A stretch of DNA of 64,000 nt, taken from the NCBI RefSeq assembly GCF_015207005.2, contig NZ_JADEXS020000001.1, forward strand, positions 2,046,001 to 2,110,000. The letters are read 5' to 3'. Shown in pieces: positions 26,801-35,039 of the stretch. The translations under genes were made by a program, and so were the position numbers. The notes beneath the pieces are model-generated. The model did no database searches, was not told the origin of the DNA, and saw nothing but the letters and a program-made list of their open reading frames with translations. This DNA comes from Desmonostoc muscorum LEGE 12446. GTDB lineage: Bacteria > Cyanobacteriota > Cyanobacteriia > Cyanobacteriales > Nostocaceae. Within the stretch, counting starts at the first letter, position 1, and each line of letters starts with the position of its first letter.

Positions 26801-27232
26801 GTTAGCAGTTGTGGCGACAAATGAACCTTTAATATCTAAACGAGCGTTACGTCCGAAAACAATGCCATTGGGATTGAGCAAAAATAAATTGGCATTACCG
26901 CTTACACCAAGAGTGCCTTGAATTTGAGAAATATTATTGCCGGTGACGCGAGTGAAAATGTTTTCTACACCGTTGGGGTTAGCAAAATAGACACTACCAC
27001 CGTCTTCGATATTGAAGGATCGAAAACTGTGGAATAAGTTGGCTCCTCGTCTGCTTCCGCCTTCAATATTAAAATCGATGGGGCTGCGTTGGATCGGGAT
27101 GGAGCCTTCCCCAGCCAAGGTTTCATCTGGGGCAATTTGGGCAAAACTAGGGGTTGTGAATGTAGCGATCGCCCCTGTTTGTAATGCCAATATTCCCAGC
27201 CTCATAATAACCTGCCATTTTGCAATCATCAT
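23867..27232 (-). CDS. Filamentous haemagglutinin N-terminal (TPS) domain exoprotein, first copy
   Basis: The 1121-residue TpsA-type exoprotein starts MMIAKWQVIMRLGILAL, with AAGGT 6 bases upstream as ribosome-binding site. A signal peptide ends near SFAQ. The TPS domain has NLFHSFRSFNI near 66 and LFLLNPNGIVFGRNARLDI near 117. A long beta-helix of repeats such as GKGGDITMNVAKLIELVG follows. The C-terminal 40 residues nearly match those of the adjacent paralogue, and the last 90 bases of the two genes are almost identical. It is the first of three closely spaced minus-strand genes (two TPS exoproteins, then CHAT-TPR). A role in adhesion or surface contact is known for the family but not shown here. 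Confidence 0.88.
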   Translation of the reverse strand: MMIAKWQVIMRLGILALQTGAIATFTTPSFAQIAPDETLAGEGSIPIQRSPIDFNIEGGSRRGANLFHSFRSFNIEDGGSVYFANPNGVENIFTRVTGNNISQIQGTLGVSGNANLFLLNPNGIVFGRNARLDIKGSFVATTANAIQLENFDLFSVTAPQNSQLLSIQPGALFFNALPNHQTEIINQGNLAVGKSLTLAAHNLKLQGQLFSGENLILKALDTVQLRDNQSHPFIARTQGQLLVQGNQGIDILTLNHPQSGLFARKDLILRSPSSVVGNAHFWSGKDFRVESLDGTLGNLESVSVPIIQASGDVSFNSYTGTSLQIFAGGSVNIDTVVINGTNPTNNVSETITLSDGKTQAEVNGSTQPTLDIRAGTTAVGSALGMTSNSFDDSNSYTVPTANIDIDSINITQANGLVILTNQYQSHPSASGNIRVKTISTNDFSNGFSGNSGDVVIDSRGDINIPSFGTINTSSRSGKSGDIRLLAKNTISGNNAQIATTSFSSKDSGNVNIQASNFFLTDRAFIDATTFGQGKGGDITMNVAKLIELVGIDGQFNTGIFSETTATGKAGNITINAEKLVIRQGAYISTISSGQGQAGNLSVKTTESVELLGTRMFRAGVYISSGLFTINEIGSQPAGDLTISTRRLIVEDGGQASAETYADGKGGNLTVKATEFVKVAGVSPNGFFTSRLGALTIGKGNAGDLTINTGTLILQNGGQISVTTGGKGNAGNLIIHASEAVELSGKPPVGERLTGLYARVALQEATGKGGQININTPLLSVIDGATIQTTTVGNGDAGNINLNVQNRITLSGKDTGLSANSRKGSIGNSGNIFIDSQKLIIQNGAQILVNSQGNGRGGNIEIAASDVTLNNGTISATTASTRGGDITLNAQDLLLLRNGSQISTTAGTAGAGGDGGNIFINTPFIVAVPQENSDITADAFEGNGGNINILTQGIFGIEPRNQKTSLSDITASSQFGVAGQISINTPDIDPGGGLVELPSTVIDASEQITQNLCQQSVGSTFVVTGRGGLPTNPSLALTPPGVRVGLVEPTSSTITQAQSTNKYSVSNHPQTPTGEKAKMTNPIVEAQGWEINHKGEIMLTAYNSTATNYQNYWRSPTSCSGS

Positions 27233-27361
27233 AATTTACCTTTTTTGCGAACTGATTTTACTATTAGGGATACCCAAAATGCAATTCAATTTCAGCAATT
27301 GTTTTTGGGCTGAAAACATCTAAATTTTACAAAAAAAGTAAAAATTTTGATAAATAAATAT

Positions 27362-28135
27362 TTATTTTGAGCAAAAATCAAAAATCTGACCGCGCTTTAT
27401 AAAACCACAAAATCCATCTTTTTGGGCATCAGGAAGTAGTCCAGGTTGATAACCATACAACCACATTTTATTTTTTAATTCTGCTGGTAATGTCAATAAT
27501 TTATTATAATGAGCATGGATAGAAGTAGGAAATTGTGAAGTCTCACAATCTTGAAAAATTATGTCTGCTTGCTCATAATATTTGCCAATTTGCTCTAAAC
27601 ATAATTGAGTATCTGTAGTTATAAATATTTTTTTTCCGTTGATTTCAAAAAATAATCCATAGCTGGGCATGACAAAGTACCCATTATTCACATGGATAAC
27701 TTTTACTAAAATAAATTTAGTTTCTGCCCATGTAAAACAACCGTTGCGTTCAATTTGATTCACATCAAAATAAGTTTCTAAACTAGCAATATCACCCTGT
27801 ATAGACTTCATTCCGCCAGATAAAGTATTTTCCCAAATTGCACTGGCTAATTCTTTGCTTAAGTAAAGCTTTGGTTTCTGGCATCTGGAATCAAACTTGG
27901 TACTAAATCCAATATATTCAAGCCCACCAACATGATCGGCATGGAGATGACTAATATAAATATCGGTAATATCGAGATAGGAAAAATCAGCCGAATGTAA
28001 TGAAAATCTTATGTCTGAGCCACAATCAATCAAAAGTTTCTTCTCTTGGCCGTTAACTAACAGTATATTGGATTGAAAATTATCTGCTCCAACAGTGAAA
28101 GCAGAACCTGAACCTAGAAAAATTAGTTTTATCAT
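27362..28135 (-). CDS. MBL-fold metal-dependent hydrolase
   Basis: The 257-residue protein is a metallo-beta-lactamase-fold hydrolase. The metal site is the HLHADH motif at residues 63-68, with further ligands probably in VIHVNNG, TTDTQ and IHAHYN. The N-terminus MIKLIFLGSGSAF is shared with RNase Z-like and phosphodiesterase branches. There is no signal peptide, so it should act in the cytoplasm. It sits between the TPS operon and the CHASE2 cyclase gene on the same strand. Since some MBL-fold enzymes are cyclic-nucleotide phosphodiesterases, it might degrade the product of the adjacent cyclase; this is inference. RNA or phosphoester hydrolysis in general is the safer statement. Confidence 0.85.
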   Translation of the reverse strand: MIKLIFLGSGSAFTVGADNFQSNILLVNGQEKKLLIDCGSDIRFSLHSADFSYLDITDIYISHLHADHVGGLEYIGFSTKFDSRCQKPKLYLSKELASAIWENTLSGGMKSIQGDIASLETYFDVNQIERNGCFTWAETKFILVKVIHVNNGYFVMPSYGLFFEINGKKIFITTDTQLCLEQIGKYYEQADIIFQDCETSQFPTSIHAHYNKLLTLPAELKNKMWLYGYQPGLLPDAQKDGFCGFIKRGQIFDFCSK

Positions 28136-28216
28136 GATATCATAAATTTAATTGGGTGATATTATTTATTTTCATATTGATGAACTTTATAAGTATAAAA
28201 AAGATATAAATAAAAC

Positions 28217-30469
28217 CTATACAGTTACCTTGATAGCTTGATAAAGTTCGCTAAAAATTGCTTCTATATCAGAGTTTTTCGTGGTAAAATAAATATAAAA
28301 TGTTCCCTTTTGGACTGATTTTTCTAACACTTTAGCATAAATATCAACGCTTAATTTTTTTGGAGAATTTGACGACATAGTTAATTTAATATTACTTAAT
28401 AAAGAGGGGATAATGTCCTCTTCTAGATCGTTGGGACGTACTAGGGCGCCTTTAGTGGACAGTTTAACTAAACTGCCTTTAAAAAGGGTTTCACCAATGT
28501 GCTTTTCATCGAGAATTGCATATTCTATTGGTATTTCTTCAGCTAACGGTAAAAATATTTCTTCTTCTGGAGTCAGAAAGAGATTGTATTGTCCACTAAT
28601 CCCGCTAATTTCATAAATGTTTATCGGCTGTTTAATTCCTTTTGGTTGTACTTCCTGTTGTCCACAGACTCTGACGATTGACCCTACTTCTGTGAATGTC
28701 GATTCTGAAATAAAAATTTGACCTCCAATTGTATAAGATTCAATGCGATAGGTGAGATTTACCTGGCTACCAACTACACCATATTTAGTTCGTATATGAG
28801 AACCAATATTTCCAACAACAACTTCGCCTGTGTTAATAGCTATGCCCATTTCTAGTGGCGGCAGATTCCACTGCTTCATTTTTTCATTTACACTTCTCAT
28901 TGCTAACTGCATAGCAATAGCACAAGCACTAGCCCTTGTAGTGTCGTCTTCTCTGGCAGTAGGCGCACCAAACAACACTAAAATACCATCACCTGTAAAC
29001 TCATCAATGGTTCCTTGATACTGAGTAATGATATCTGCCATTGATGCCAAATAAAAGTTGAGAATTTGAACAACTTTTTCCGGGGGTAATTGTTCAGAAA
29101 TACTGGTAAATCCTCTTAAATCAGAGACGAGTATGGTGATTTTGCGCCGTTCGCCGCCAAGTTTTAAACCTTGTGGACTTTCTAATAAGGTAGTAACTAC
29201 TTCCTTGCTTAAGTAACGCCCAAATGTATAACGAATTTCTCCAGCAGTGCGGGCGATGTGGGCTGTAATAGCGATCGCAGATCCCAACAAAGTTAATAAT
29301 GGTGGTATTACAGGTATCCACCAACTAATGAGAAAGGCAGCATAGGTACTAGCTAATAGGACGCCTGCTGCCAAAATTGGGCTAGTTATCCTCTGGAAAG
29401 ATAAAAATGTTACCCCGCCTGCATATCGCCACTGCCAAGTTAAACTTGCGCCAACAAAAGACCACAGCAAAATCCATCCCATTTCCATTGGCTGCGACCA
29501 ACTCTTAATTAGTGGACGACCTTCTTTAGCTGCACTGATAATTTGGCTAGCAATATTTGCATGAATTTCTACCCCAGCCATAGGTTCTGGGGAAGTCAAC
29601 AAATCACTACTATGGGGAGTGAAGAATAAATCCTCAAAACTTTCGCTGACGTTACCAATTAAAATAATGCGATCGCGTCCCCATTCTGGTGGTATTTTAT
29701 CTTCCAAAATATCTGTCATCGAGACTGTGGAAAAGTGCTTGGCTGCTCCCCGGTAATTAATTAAAATTTGGTAGCCACGGTCATCAGATCTCACATAGCC
29801 ACCATCATTGGCTGCAAAGGGGATAAATCTTGTTTTTCCTAACTGCCAATTTTTTGTTTGTCCAACAGTTTCTGGAGTAATACCTTCAGCATCAAGATAA
29901 AGTAAAGCTAAATATAATGCGAAACTGTAGACCGTTTTGCCATTTTTATCTGTTAAGTAAAGCAAACCGCGTCGCACCTTTTTATCTGCATCCAAAATCA
30001 AATCATTTGTACCTACTTGCCCTTTATTTTTGAGTACTGGTGGCGGGTCAATTGGCTCACGTTGGTTATCCCCCACCACTCTTTGAATCCCAATTAAATT
30101 GGGCGTAGATGCAAATACTTTGACTAATTCTTGATGTCCTGGTTCTACAGGTAAATCGCGGTAGATATCTAAACCGATAGCTCGTGGTTTTCTAGCTTTT
30201 AATTTTTGCAATAATTTAGCATACACATCATCTGAAATAATTGGCTGACGAATTTTTTTGATATCTGCAAGATTTATCCCCACAATGACAATCCGTTCAT
30301 CAGGTGGTTCCTGGGGTCGTAGACGCATATATTGATCAAAAGCCGCCCACTCCCAAGGCTGCATTAAACCAGCAAGACGTAATAAGATAACTACACCAGC
30401 CACACTAGGAGTAGTAATCAAAACACTGCGCCATTGCCACAACAGCCTTTTCCACTTTCCCCACATCAT
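28217..30469 (-). CDS. CHASE2-domain class III nucleotide cyclase with C-terminal PilZ-like region
   Basis: The 750-residue membrane sensor has one N-terminal helix (about 15-33) and a periplasmic CHASE2 domain (about 35-320, with PDERIVIVGI near 57 and RIILIGNVSESFEDLF near 268). Three membrane helices follow (about 325-405), then a class III cyclase domain (about 435-610). The two metal-binding Asp residues are visible in LVSDLRGFTSI and EFTGDGILVLFG, and VGSQVNLTYRIE marks the end. The final 120 residues (FKGSLVKLSTKGALVRP onward) resemble a PilZ-type beta-barrel. Adenylate cyclase is the likely activity, by family habit. The gene follows a DUF928 gene on the same strand, an order I believe is recurrent in cyanobacteria. 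Confidence 0.88.
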   Translation of the reverse strand: MMWGKWKRLLWQWRSVLITTPSVAGVVILLRLAGLMQPWEWAAFDQYMRLRPQEPPDERIVIVGINLADIKKIRQPIISDDVYAKLLQKLKARKPRAIGLDIYRDLPVEPGHQELVKVFASTPNLIGIQRVVGDNQREPIDPPPVLKNKGQVGTNDLILDADKKVRRGLLYLTDKNGKTVYSFALYLALLYLDAEGITPETVGQTKNWQLGKTRFIPFAANDGGYVRSDDRGYQILINYRGAAKHFSTVSMTDILEDKIPPEWGRDRIILIGNVSESFEDLFFTPHSSDLLTSPEPMAGVEIHANIASQIISAAKEGRPLIKSWSQPMEMGWILLWSFVGASLTWQWRYAGGVTFLSFQRITSPILAAGVLLASTYAAFLISWWIPVIPPLLTLLGSAIAITAHIARTAGEIRYTFGRYLSKEVVTTLLESPQGLKLGGERRKITILVSDLRGFTSISEQLPPEKVVQILNFYLASMADIITQYQGTIDEFTGDGILVLFGAPTAREDDTTRASACAIAMQLAMRSVNEKMKQWNLPPLEMGIAINTGEVVVGNIGSHIRTKYGVVGSQVNLTYRIESYTIGGQIFISESTFTEVGSIVRVCGQQEVQPKGIKQPINIYEISGISGQYNLFLTPEEEIFLPLAEEIPIEYAILDEKHIGETLFKGSLVKLSTKGALVRPNDLEEDIIPSLLSNIKLTMSSNSPKKLSVDIYAKVLEKSVQKGTFYIYFTTKNSDIEAIFSELYQAIKVTV

Positions 30470-30546
30470 CTTTGCACCAACATTAATTTTTAAGCGTAGC
30501 TGAACTTAAATAATAATAAGAATCACATAAACACTCCCTCTATTTT

Positions 30547-31287
30547 CTACGGTGTGTCATTAACAAAAGGTTGTTGAGCAATATCTTTTAAACCTACTGA
30601 ATTTAAGAGTTCTTCCCATTGCCTTGATTGAGAACTTTGCAAAGTGGCAAGGGTAGCGATCGCCTCAAACCAAACTTTAGCTTGTGCATAAATTTGCGCT
30701 TTTTCTAAAGGGGAAAGTGCTTGCTGTAGCTTGGTTTTTAGTTCTGAACTCAGTTCATTTCGGCGGATAATTCCCTCAACTAACTCATCCCGACTGCGGT
30801 CTACATTGTTGCAAATCAACGCCAAACCCCATGTATAATCTTGGCCTACTTGTAGAGATACAGTTGTTGGCAGGGTAAATTTAACTATACCCGCAGTGCT
30901 GGGAATAGCAAGATTTGTGACGTAAACTTCATTATCTTGCTCGTCTTTAACCACAAATTCTGCTGACTTGGCTGTTGTTTTCGGAACATACCAAAAAAAA
31001 GTAGGATTGGCGGTGACTGTTGTTCCCACATTGTCGCGTGTTGGCATTAAAGCCGTTAAAGGAGTAGTGTTTGGCTCAGTACAAAAATGCTCAGGCGATC
31101 GCCTTCCCCCCCCTGCTGTGCGCCCTGGTGCGCTGCGATCCTCGGTAGGAGGGAATTTTACACTGATTCTCAACTCTCGATCGGGCTGTGCAGATACCTG
31201 TTCTGACATACCAGGAAAAATTAGCACTGCTGGAGACAGCAAACTCGCAAACATTCCCAACCCACGAATAGTCTTTAGCAAAAGCAT
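30547..31287 (-). CDS. DUF928 family exported protein
   Basis: The 246-residue protein fits DUF928, a mainly cyanobacterial family of unknown function. It has a signal peptide (MFASLLSPAVLIFPGMSEQVSAQ). A Gly/Arg-rich linker, APGRTAGGGRRSPEHFC, is typical of the family. A beta-sandwich-like part follows with ANPTFFWYVPKT, EFVVKDEQDNEVY and YTWGLALICNN. A helical C-terminus contains SSELKTKLQQAL and AKVWFEAIATLATL. The name comes from this layout. It lies 77 bases ahead of the CHASE2 cyclase on the same strand and they are likely cotranscribed. A periplasmic location is expected, where it could meet the CHASE2 sensor. Confidence 0.8.
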   Translation of the reverse strand: MLLLKTIRGLGMFASLLSPAVLIFPGMSEQVSAQPDRELRISVKFPPTEDRSAPGRTAGGGRRSPEHFCTEPNTTPLTALMPTRDNVGTTVTANPTFFWYVPKTTAKSAEFVVKDEQDNEVYVTNLAIPSTAGIVKFTLPTTVSLQVGQDYTWGLALICNNVDRSRDELVEGIIRRNELSSELKTKLQQALSPLEKAQIYAQAKVWFEAIATLATLQSSQSRQWEELLNSVGLKDIAQQPFVNDTP

Positions 31288-31365
31288 AGTTTCATTATCC
31301 TTTCCCTTAATTTAATCACTGAACCGCCTCTAAGGGAACGTTACTAATTATCTCAATTTATCTCA

Positions 31366-31402
31366 GTAGAGACGTAGAGACCTAGCATTGCTACGTCTCT
31401 AC
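31366..31402. terminator. Inverted repeat GTAGAGACGTAG
   Basis: Twelve-base arms, GTAGAGACGTAG and CTACGTCTCTAC, enclose a 13-base loop. The hairpin lies just after the stop codon of the P-domain protease gene, read on the minus strand, and before the DUF928 gene. It may terminate the protease transcript. The sequence is also a common dispersed repeat in Nostoc. Confidence 0.5.
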
Positions 31403-31444
31403 ATCTGGTGGAAAATGATTTGTCAGCTGTATCCTTGCAGGGGA

Positions 31445-34150
31445 TTAAGCATTCACAAAAACATCAGCACTAGTTAAACTTAGTCCGGTACTAAGAGTAG
31501 CAATTTGGACTTTTGCAATTGCTCCTGTGCCATCTTGATCAAAGAACAGAGCGCCATTGCTGCGATCGTACATAAATCTATGACTAGCCGTAGTGGCTGC
31601 TGTACCGAGAATAAATTGACTAGCAGCGATCGCCACACCAGCAACCAACCCACCACCAAAACCAGCCGCAGACACAGCAATGGTATCATCAACCACACTA
31701 AAATCAGCAATCCTGTCAATGCCTTCACTGCGGGAATTGAAAGTAAAGCGATCGACTCCTGTACCACCTGTGAGTGTATCATTGCCAATTCCGCCTACGA
31801 GAATGTCATTGCCATTCCCACCTAAAAGGTTATCATTTCCGGCACCACCATTCAGGGTATCATTACCATCTTTGCCGTCCAGGGTATTGTTCCCACTATT
31901 ACCTGTAATATTGTTGTTGAGAGTGTTGCCTGTGCCGTTGATGGCAGATGTACCAGTGAGAATCAAATTATCTAAGTTACTGCCTAGTACATAGCTAATA
32001 GATGACTGAATTGTGTCCGTGCCTTCGTTAATATTTTCTACAACAACATCCGCAGAACTATCAACTATATAGATATCGTTACCTGCTGCACCAACCATCC
32101 TGTCATTACCAGTATTGCCATTGAGCGTGTCATTACCCGCGCCACCATTGAGGGTATCATTACCCCCACCGCCATCGAGGGTATTGTTGCCGCTATTACC
32201 TGTAATAGTGTTGTTGAGACTATTGCCTGTACCATTGATGGCAGCTGTACCAGTGAGAGTTAGATTCTCTACATTTGCACTCAGGGTATAAGTAACAGAT
32301 GACTGAACCGTATCTGTGCCTTCATTAGGGTTTTCTATAACGACATCCCCAGCACTATCAACTATATAGATGTCGTTACCTCTGCCACCTCTAAGAGTAT
32401 CATTACCCGCGCCACCATTGAGAGTATCATTACCCCTACCACTAGACAAAGCATTAGCAGCACTATTACCGATAATTGTGTCATTGCCATCGCCAGTAAA
32501 GGCATTTTCAATGACTGTTCCTGCACTGATAGCTAAGGTGGTTCCATTCAGAATACTTGTAGAACCTGGATTCAGATTGAGGTAAGAGCTGGAAGTAATC
32601 GCCGCAGCGTTAATTGTATCAGCACCAGAAGTATCAGTCAGCGTAGTATCGCCATAAATGCCATACTCATTGGTAAAGAAATAAGTGTCGTTGACAGTAT
32701 CTTTATCGCCGTATAAATTTAATTTCCAACTATTGAAAATGCCGACATCTCCAGGACCAAAATCTTTTATTGTGAGCGTCCAATTGCCAGCACTGTTTTC
32801 TCCCCAGTGTTGAGTACTAGAGAATTTAAACACGATATTGTCTCCCTCATCTTCCCCATTACCAGGTCGATAAACCAACACACTCTCAGTTCCACTGGGA
32901 GAGGTCAAGTACACAACCAAATCACCCCGATAGGAATGAGTCAAATTGAGTTCTACCTCCACAAAATCAATTTCTAAGCCAGCAGCGACGGTAAAAGTAT
33001 GACTAATTCCCGTGGCATTGTTATCTGGAATAGTCCGGCCTAAAGAACCTGAATTATAGGAAAGAGACTGCTCGTTGTTCAATACACTCTGTTTTTGCCA
33101 AGTCTCCGCTAAACGCACAGCAGCAAGAGCATCTACCAACCCAAATCCATAGTTGTGGCTGACGTGTAAACCTCCGCCATTCCAATTGTTAGCGCCGTTA
33201 TATTGCCAAATGTATGGCTGCCCCCCGTAGTTATAAGGATCGTTTTGACGAGCAGAATAGGCCAGAATTTCCTGTATATCTCGATAACCTAAATTACGAT
33301 TGGCTTCCAACATTAAGGCAACTACTCCAGAAATCATCGGGGCTGCTGCTGAAGTGCCATTAAACTCGCCAGTGTAGTCTCCAGAAGTATCTCCTTCCGA
33401 TCCTTGACGATCTGTAGTCACAATACTGCCAGGAGTCCCACTGCCAAAACCGGAAACGAGAATAGAAGCCCCAGGAGTGCTGTAAGCAGATGCTGTACCA
33501 TCATCTTGCAGTGCTGCTACAGTAATGCCGTAGCGAGAGTTGGTAAGGTTAGAGTAATTGGTATTCAAACCTTCTTCTCTGTTATTTCCAGCAGACCAGA
33601 CCACCGCAGTCCCTAATCCATTACGTCCATACTGAGCAGCATCTCGAATAGCTTGGCTTATTGGGGCAAACGCAGGATTGAGAAAATTAAGTCCAAAGAT
33701 TGATGTGCTAGCCCAGCTATTGTTGGCCACATCAACGTTGCGTAGGCGCTGCAACGCTCGAATCGTGCTATCAGCATTCCCGTAATTAAACCGGAAGGAA
33801 GCTAAGGTAGAGTCATAGGCTACACCCACACCACCAATGCCGTTTCCAGCAGCTGCACCAATAACGCCTGCAACACCAGTGGCATGATAGCTTTCTCCAG
33901 GTAGAGGGTAGGGATTACCACTGTTGGTAACGCCATCATAGTCGATCGCAGTATTATAATTGGGAGCTAAATCAGGATGATCGTATTCAACTCCACCGCC
34001 TTCAAAAACACCAACTGTAACACCGCGTCCTGTGTAGTTATCCCAAACATTAACTACGTTGAGATCCATACCAGGAACGCCGCCGAGTTGGCCTTCGTTG
34101 TAGAGATACCATTGATAAGGAAATAAGGGATCGGAAGGAAAAGTAGGCAT
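31445..34150 (-). CDS. Subtilisin/kexin-like S8 peptidase with P-domain and RTX calcium-binding repeats
   Basis: The 901-residue protein starts directly with the peptidase domain (about 1-350) and has no N-terminal signal. His89 in SYHATGVAG, the oxyanion Asn189 in SAGNN and Ser267 in NGTSAAAPM are present. The catalytic Asp position, in VGVFEGGGVEYDHPDL, is Glu50. A proprotein-convertase P-domain spans about 370-490 (GDLVVYLTSPSGTESVLVYR). From about 550 come tandem RTX nonapeptides (GGAGNDTLN) separated by repeats of the type NEGTDTVQSSVTYTLSANVE. The end is a type I secretion target (GVDRFTFNSRSEGIDRIADF). Export by an ABC/TolC system is expected. No such transporter lies in this window. 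The Glu substitution leaves activity uncertain. Confidence 0.88.
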   Translation of the reverse strand: MPTFPSDPLFPYQWYLYNEGQLGGVPGMDLNVVNVWDNYTGRGVTVGVFEGGGVEYDHPDLAPNYNTAIDYDGVTNSGNPYPLPGESYHATGVAGVIGAAAGNGIGGVGVAYDSTLASFRFNYGNADSTIRALQRLRNVDVANNSWASTSIFGLNFLNPAFAPISQAIRDAAQYGRNGLGTAVVWSAGNNREEGLNTNYSNLTNSRYGITVAALQDDGTASAYSTPGASILVSGFGSGTPGSIVTTDRQGSEGDTSGDYTGEFNGTSAAAPMISGVVALMLEANRNLGYRDIQEILAYSARQNDPYNYGGQPYIWQYNGANNWNGGGLHVSHNYGFGLVDALAAVRLAETWQKQSVLNNEQSLSYNSGSLGRTIPDNNATGISHTFTVAAGLEIDFVEVELNLTHSYRGDLVVYLTSPSGTESVLVYRPGNGEDEGDNIVFKFSSTQHWGENSAGNWTLTIKDFGPGDVGIFNSWKLNLYGDKDTVNDTYFFTNEYGIYGDTTLTDTSGADTINAAAITSSSYLNLNPGSTSILNGTTLAISAGTVIENAFTGDGNDTIIGNSAANALSSGRGNDTLNGGAGNDTLRGGRGNDIYIVDSAGDVVIENPNEGTDTVQSSVTYTLSANVENLTLTGTAAINGTGNSLNNTITGNSGNNTLDGGGGNDTLNGGAGNDTLNGNTGNDRMVGAAGNDIYIVDSSADVVVENINEGTDTIQSSISYVLGSNLDNLILTGTSAINGTGNTLNNNITGNSGNNTLDGKDGNDTLNGGAGNDNLLGGNGNDILVGGIGNDTLTGGTGVDRFTFNSRSEGIDRIADFSVVDDTIAVSAAGFGGGLVAGVAIAASQFILGTAATTASHRFMYDRSNGALFFDQDGTGAIAKVQIATLSTGLSLTSADVFVNA

Positions 34151-35039
34151 AAGTTTGTCTCTTTATTTGTGAAAATATTTTGATACTGAAAACGATTGCT
34201 GCACGAATGGGAAAAAAGTTAAATGTTACTTATTCGTTTTTCTCTGGCATTTTTGTACTCCTTTAATTGTTGGGAAAAGTAAGTTTTCAGCTAGTGCTGA
34301 AGCTAGTCATTAATCTATTAGGGGCTAGTTAGCTTGAGTGTTTGAGTTGAGGTTTACTTAACTCATGCCTATAGTTTCTGAGATCAAGCCTTGAGAATCT
34401 ATAGATAAAGTTCGTTTACCAAGGTGATTACACATAGTTAAACTTCGTATTCCTTGCCAATCTGCTTTAGAACTGTTGATTTATCAGCAACACAGGCTAG
34501 AAAGTCATATCAATCCCAAAGCGAAACGGGCGGTTAGAAACCGCGTCTACACTAAACTTTACCTGCCTATCGCGCTTGCGCTGCGCTTGGCGCACCACGC
34601 AGGTTTCAAAACCCTTCATTTTCTGTTATGACAAGGTAGGTCGACTTTGCCTGTGTAGCCGCGAATTCCATTCGCCCAGGCAAAAGTAGACACGTATAGC
34701 TGTGCTAGCGTACCCTATGGTTTAACTACCTGAAAATTGCTGTAATGATGTTGTTTGTCATTTCACGAAAATTGAGCTGTGAGCGATCGCCACAATAAAA
34801 ATATTCACGAAGTTTATCTCTTGACAAACTAACAAAAACGTGAATCATACACTAATTTTGCCTGAAGTTACTGTTGATGTGCGTATTATTTAGGCTCACA
34901 AATTCACCAATTATCTGCTAATGGCAGCATACGAACTTTATCTATGCGTTAGCACAATGACGACACGAAGTTTATTTATGGACTCTCAAGAGTCAATCCA
35001 TAACACTAAAGATGACCTTTCTACTGCACTAGAAAGTAT
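34151..35039. other. Long intergenic region with dispersed repeats
   Basis: This 890-base region separates two minus-strand genes. It holds several noncoding repeats: an AAACGGGCGGTTAGAAACCG hairpin near 34522, a GCGC-rich block near 34568-34610, and an inverted repeat at about 34639-34692 with arms resembling GTCGACTTTGCCT and AGGCAAAAGTAGAC. A MITE-type end, CTGAAAATTGCTGTAA, lies near 34730-34745. Sequences just upstream of 34150 probably carry the protease promoter. A 21-codon plus-strand frame at 34978 (MDSQESIHNTK) is too short to call. Confidence 0.55.
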
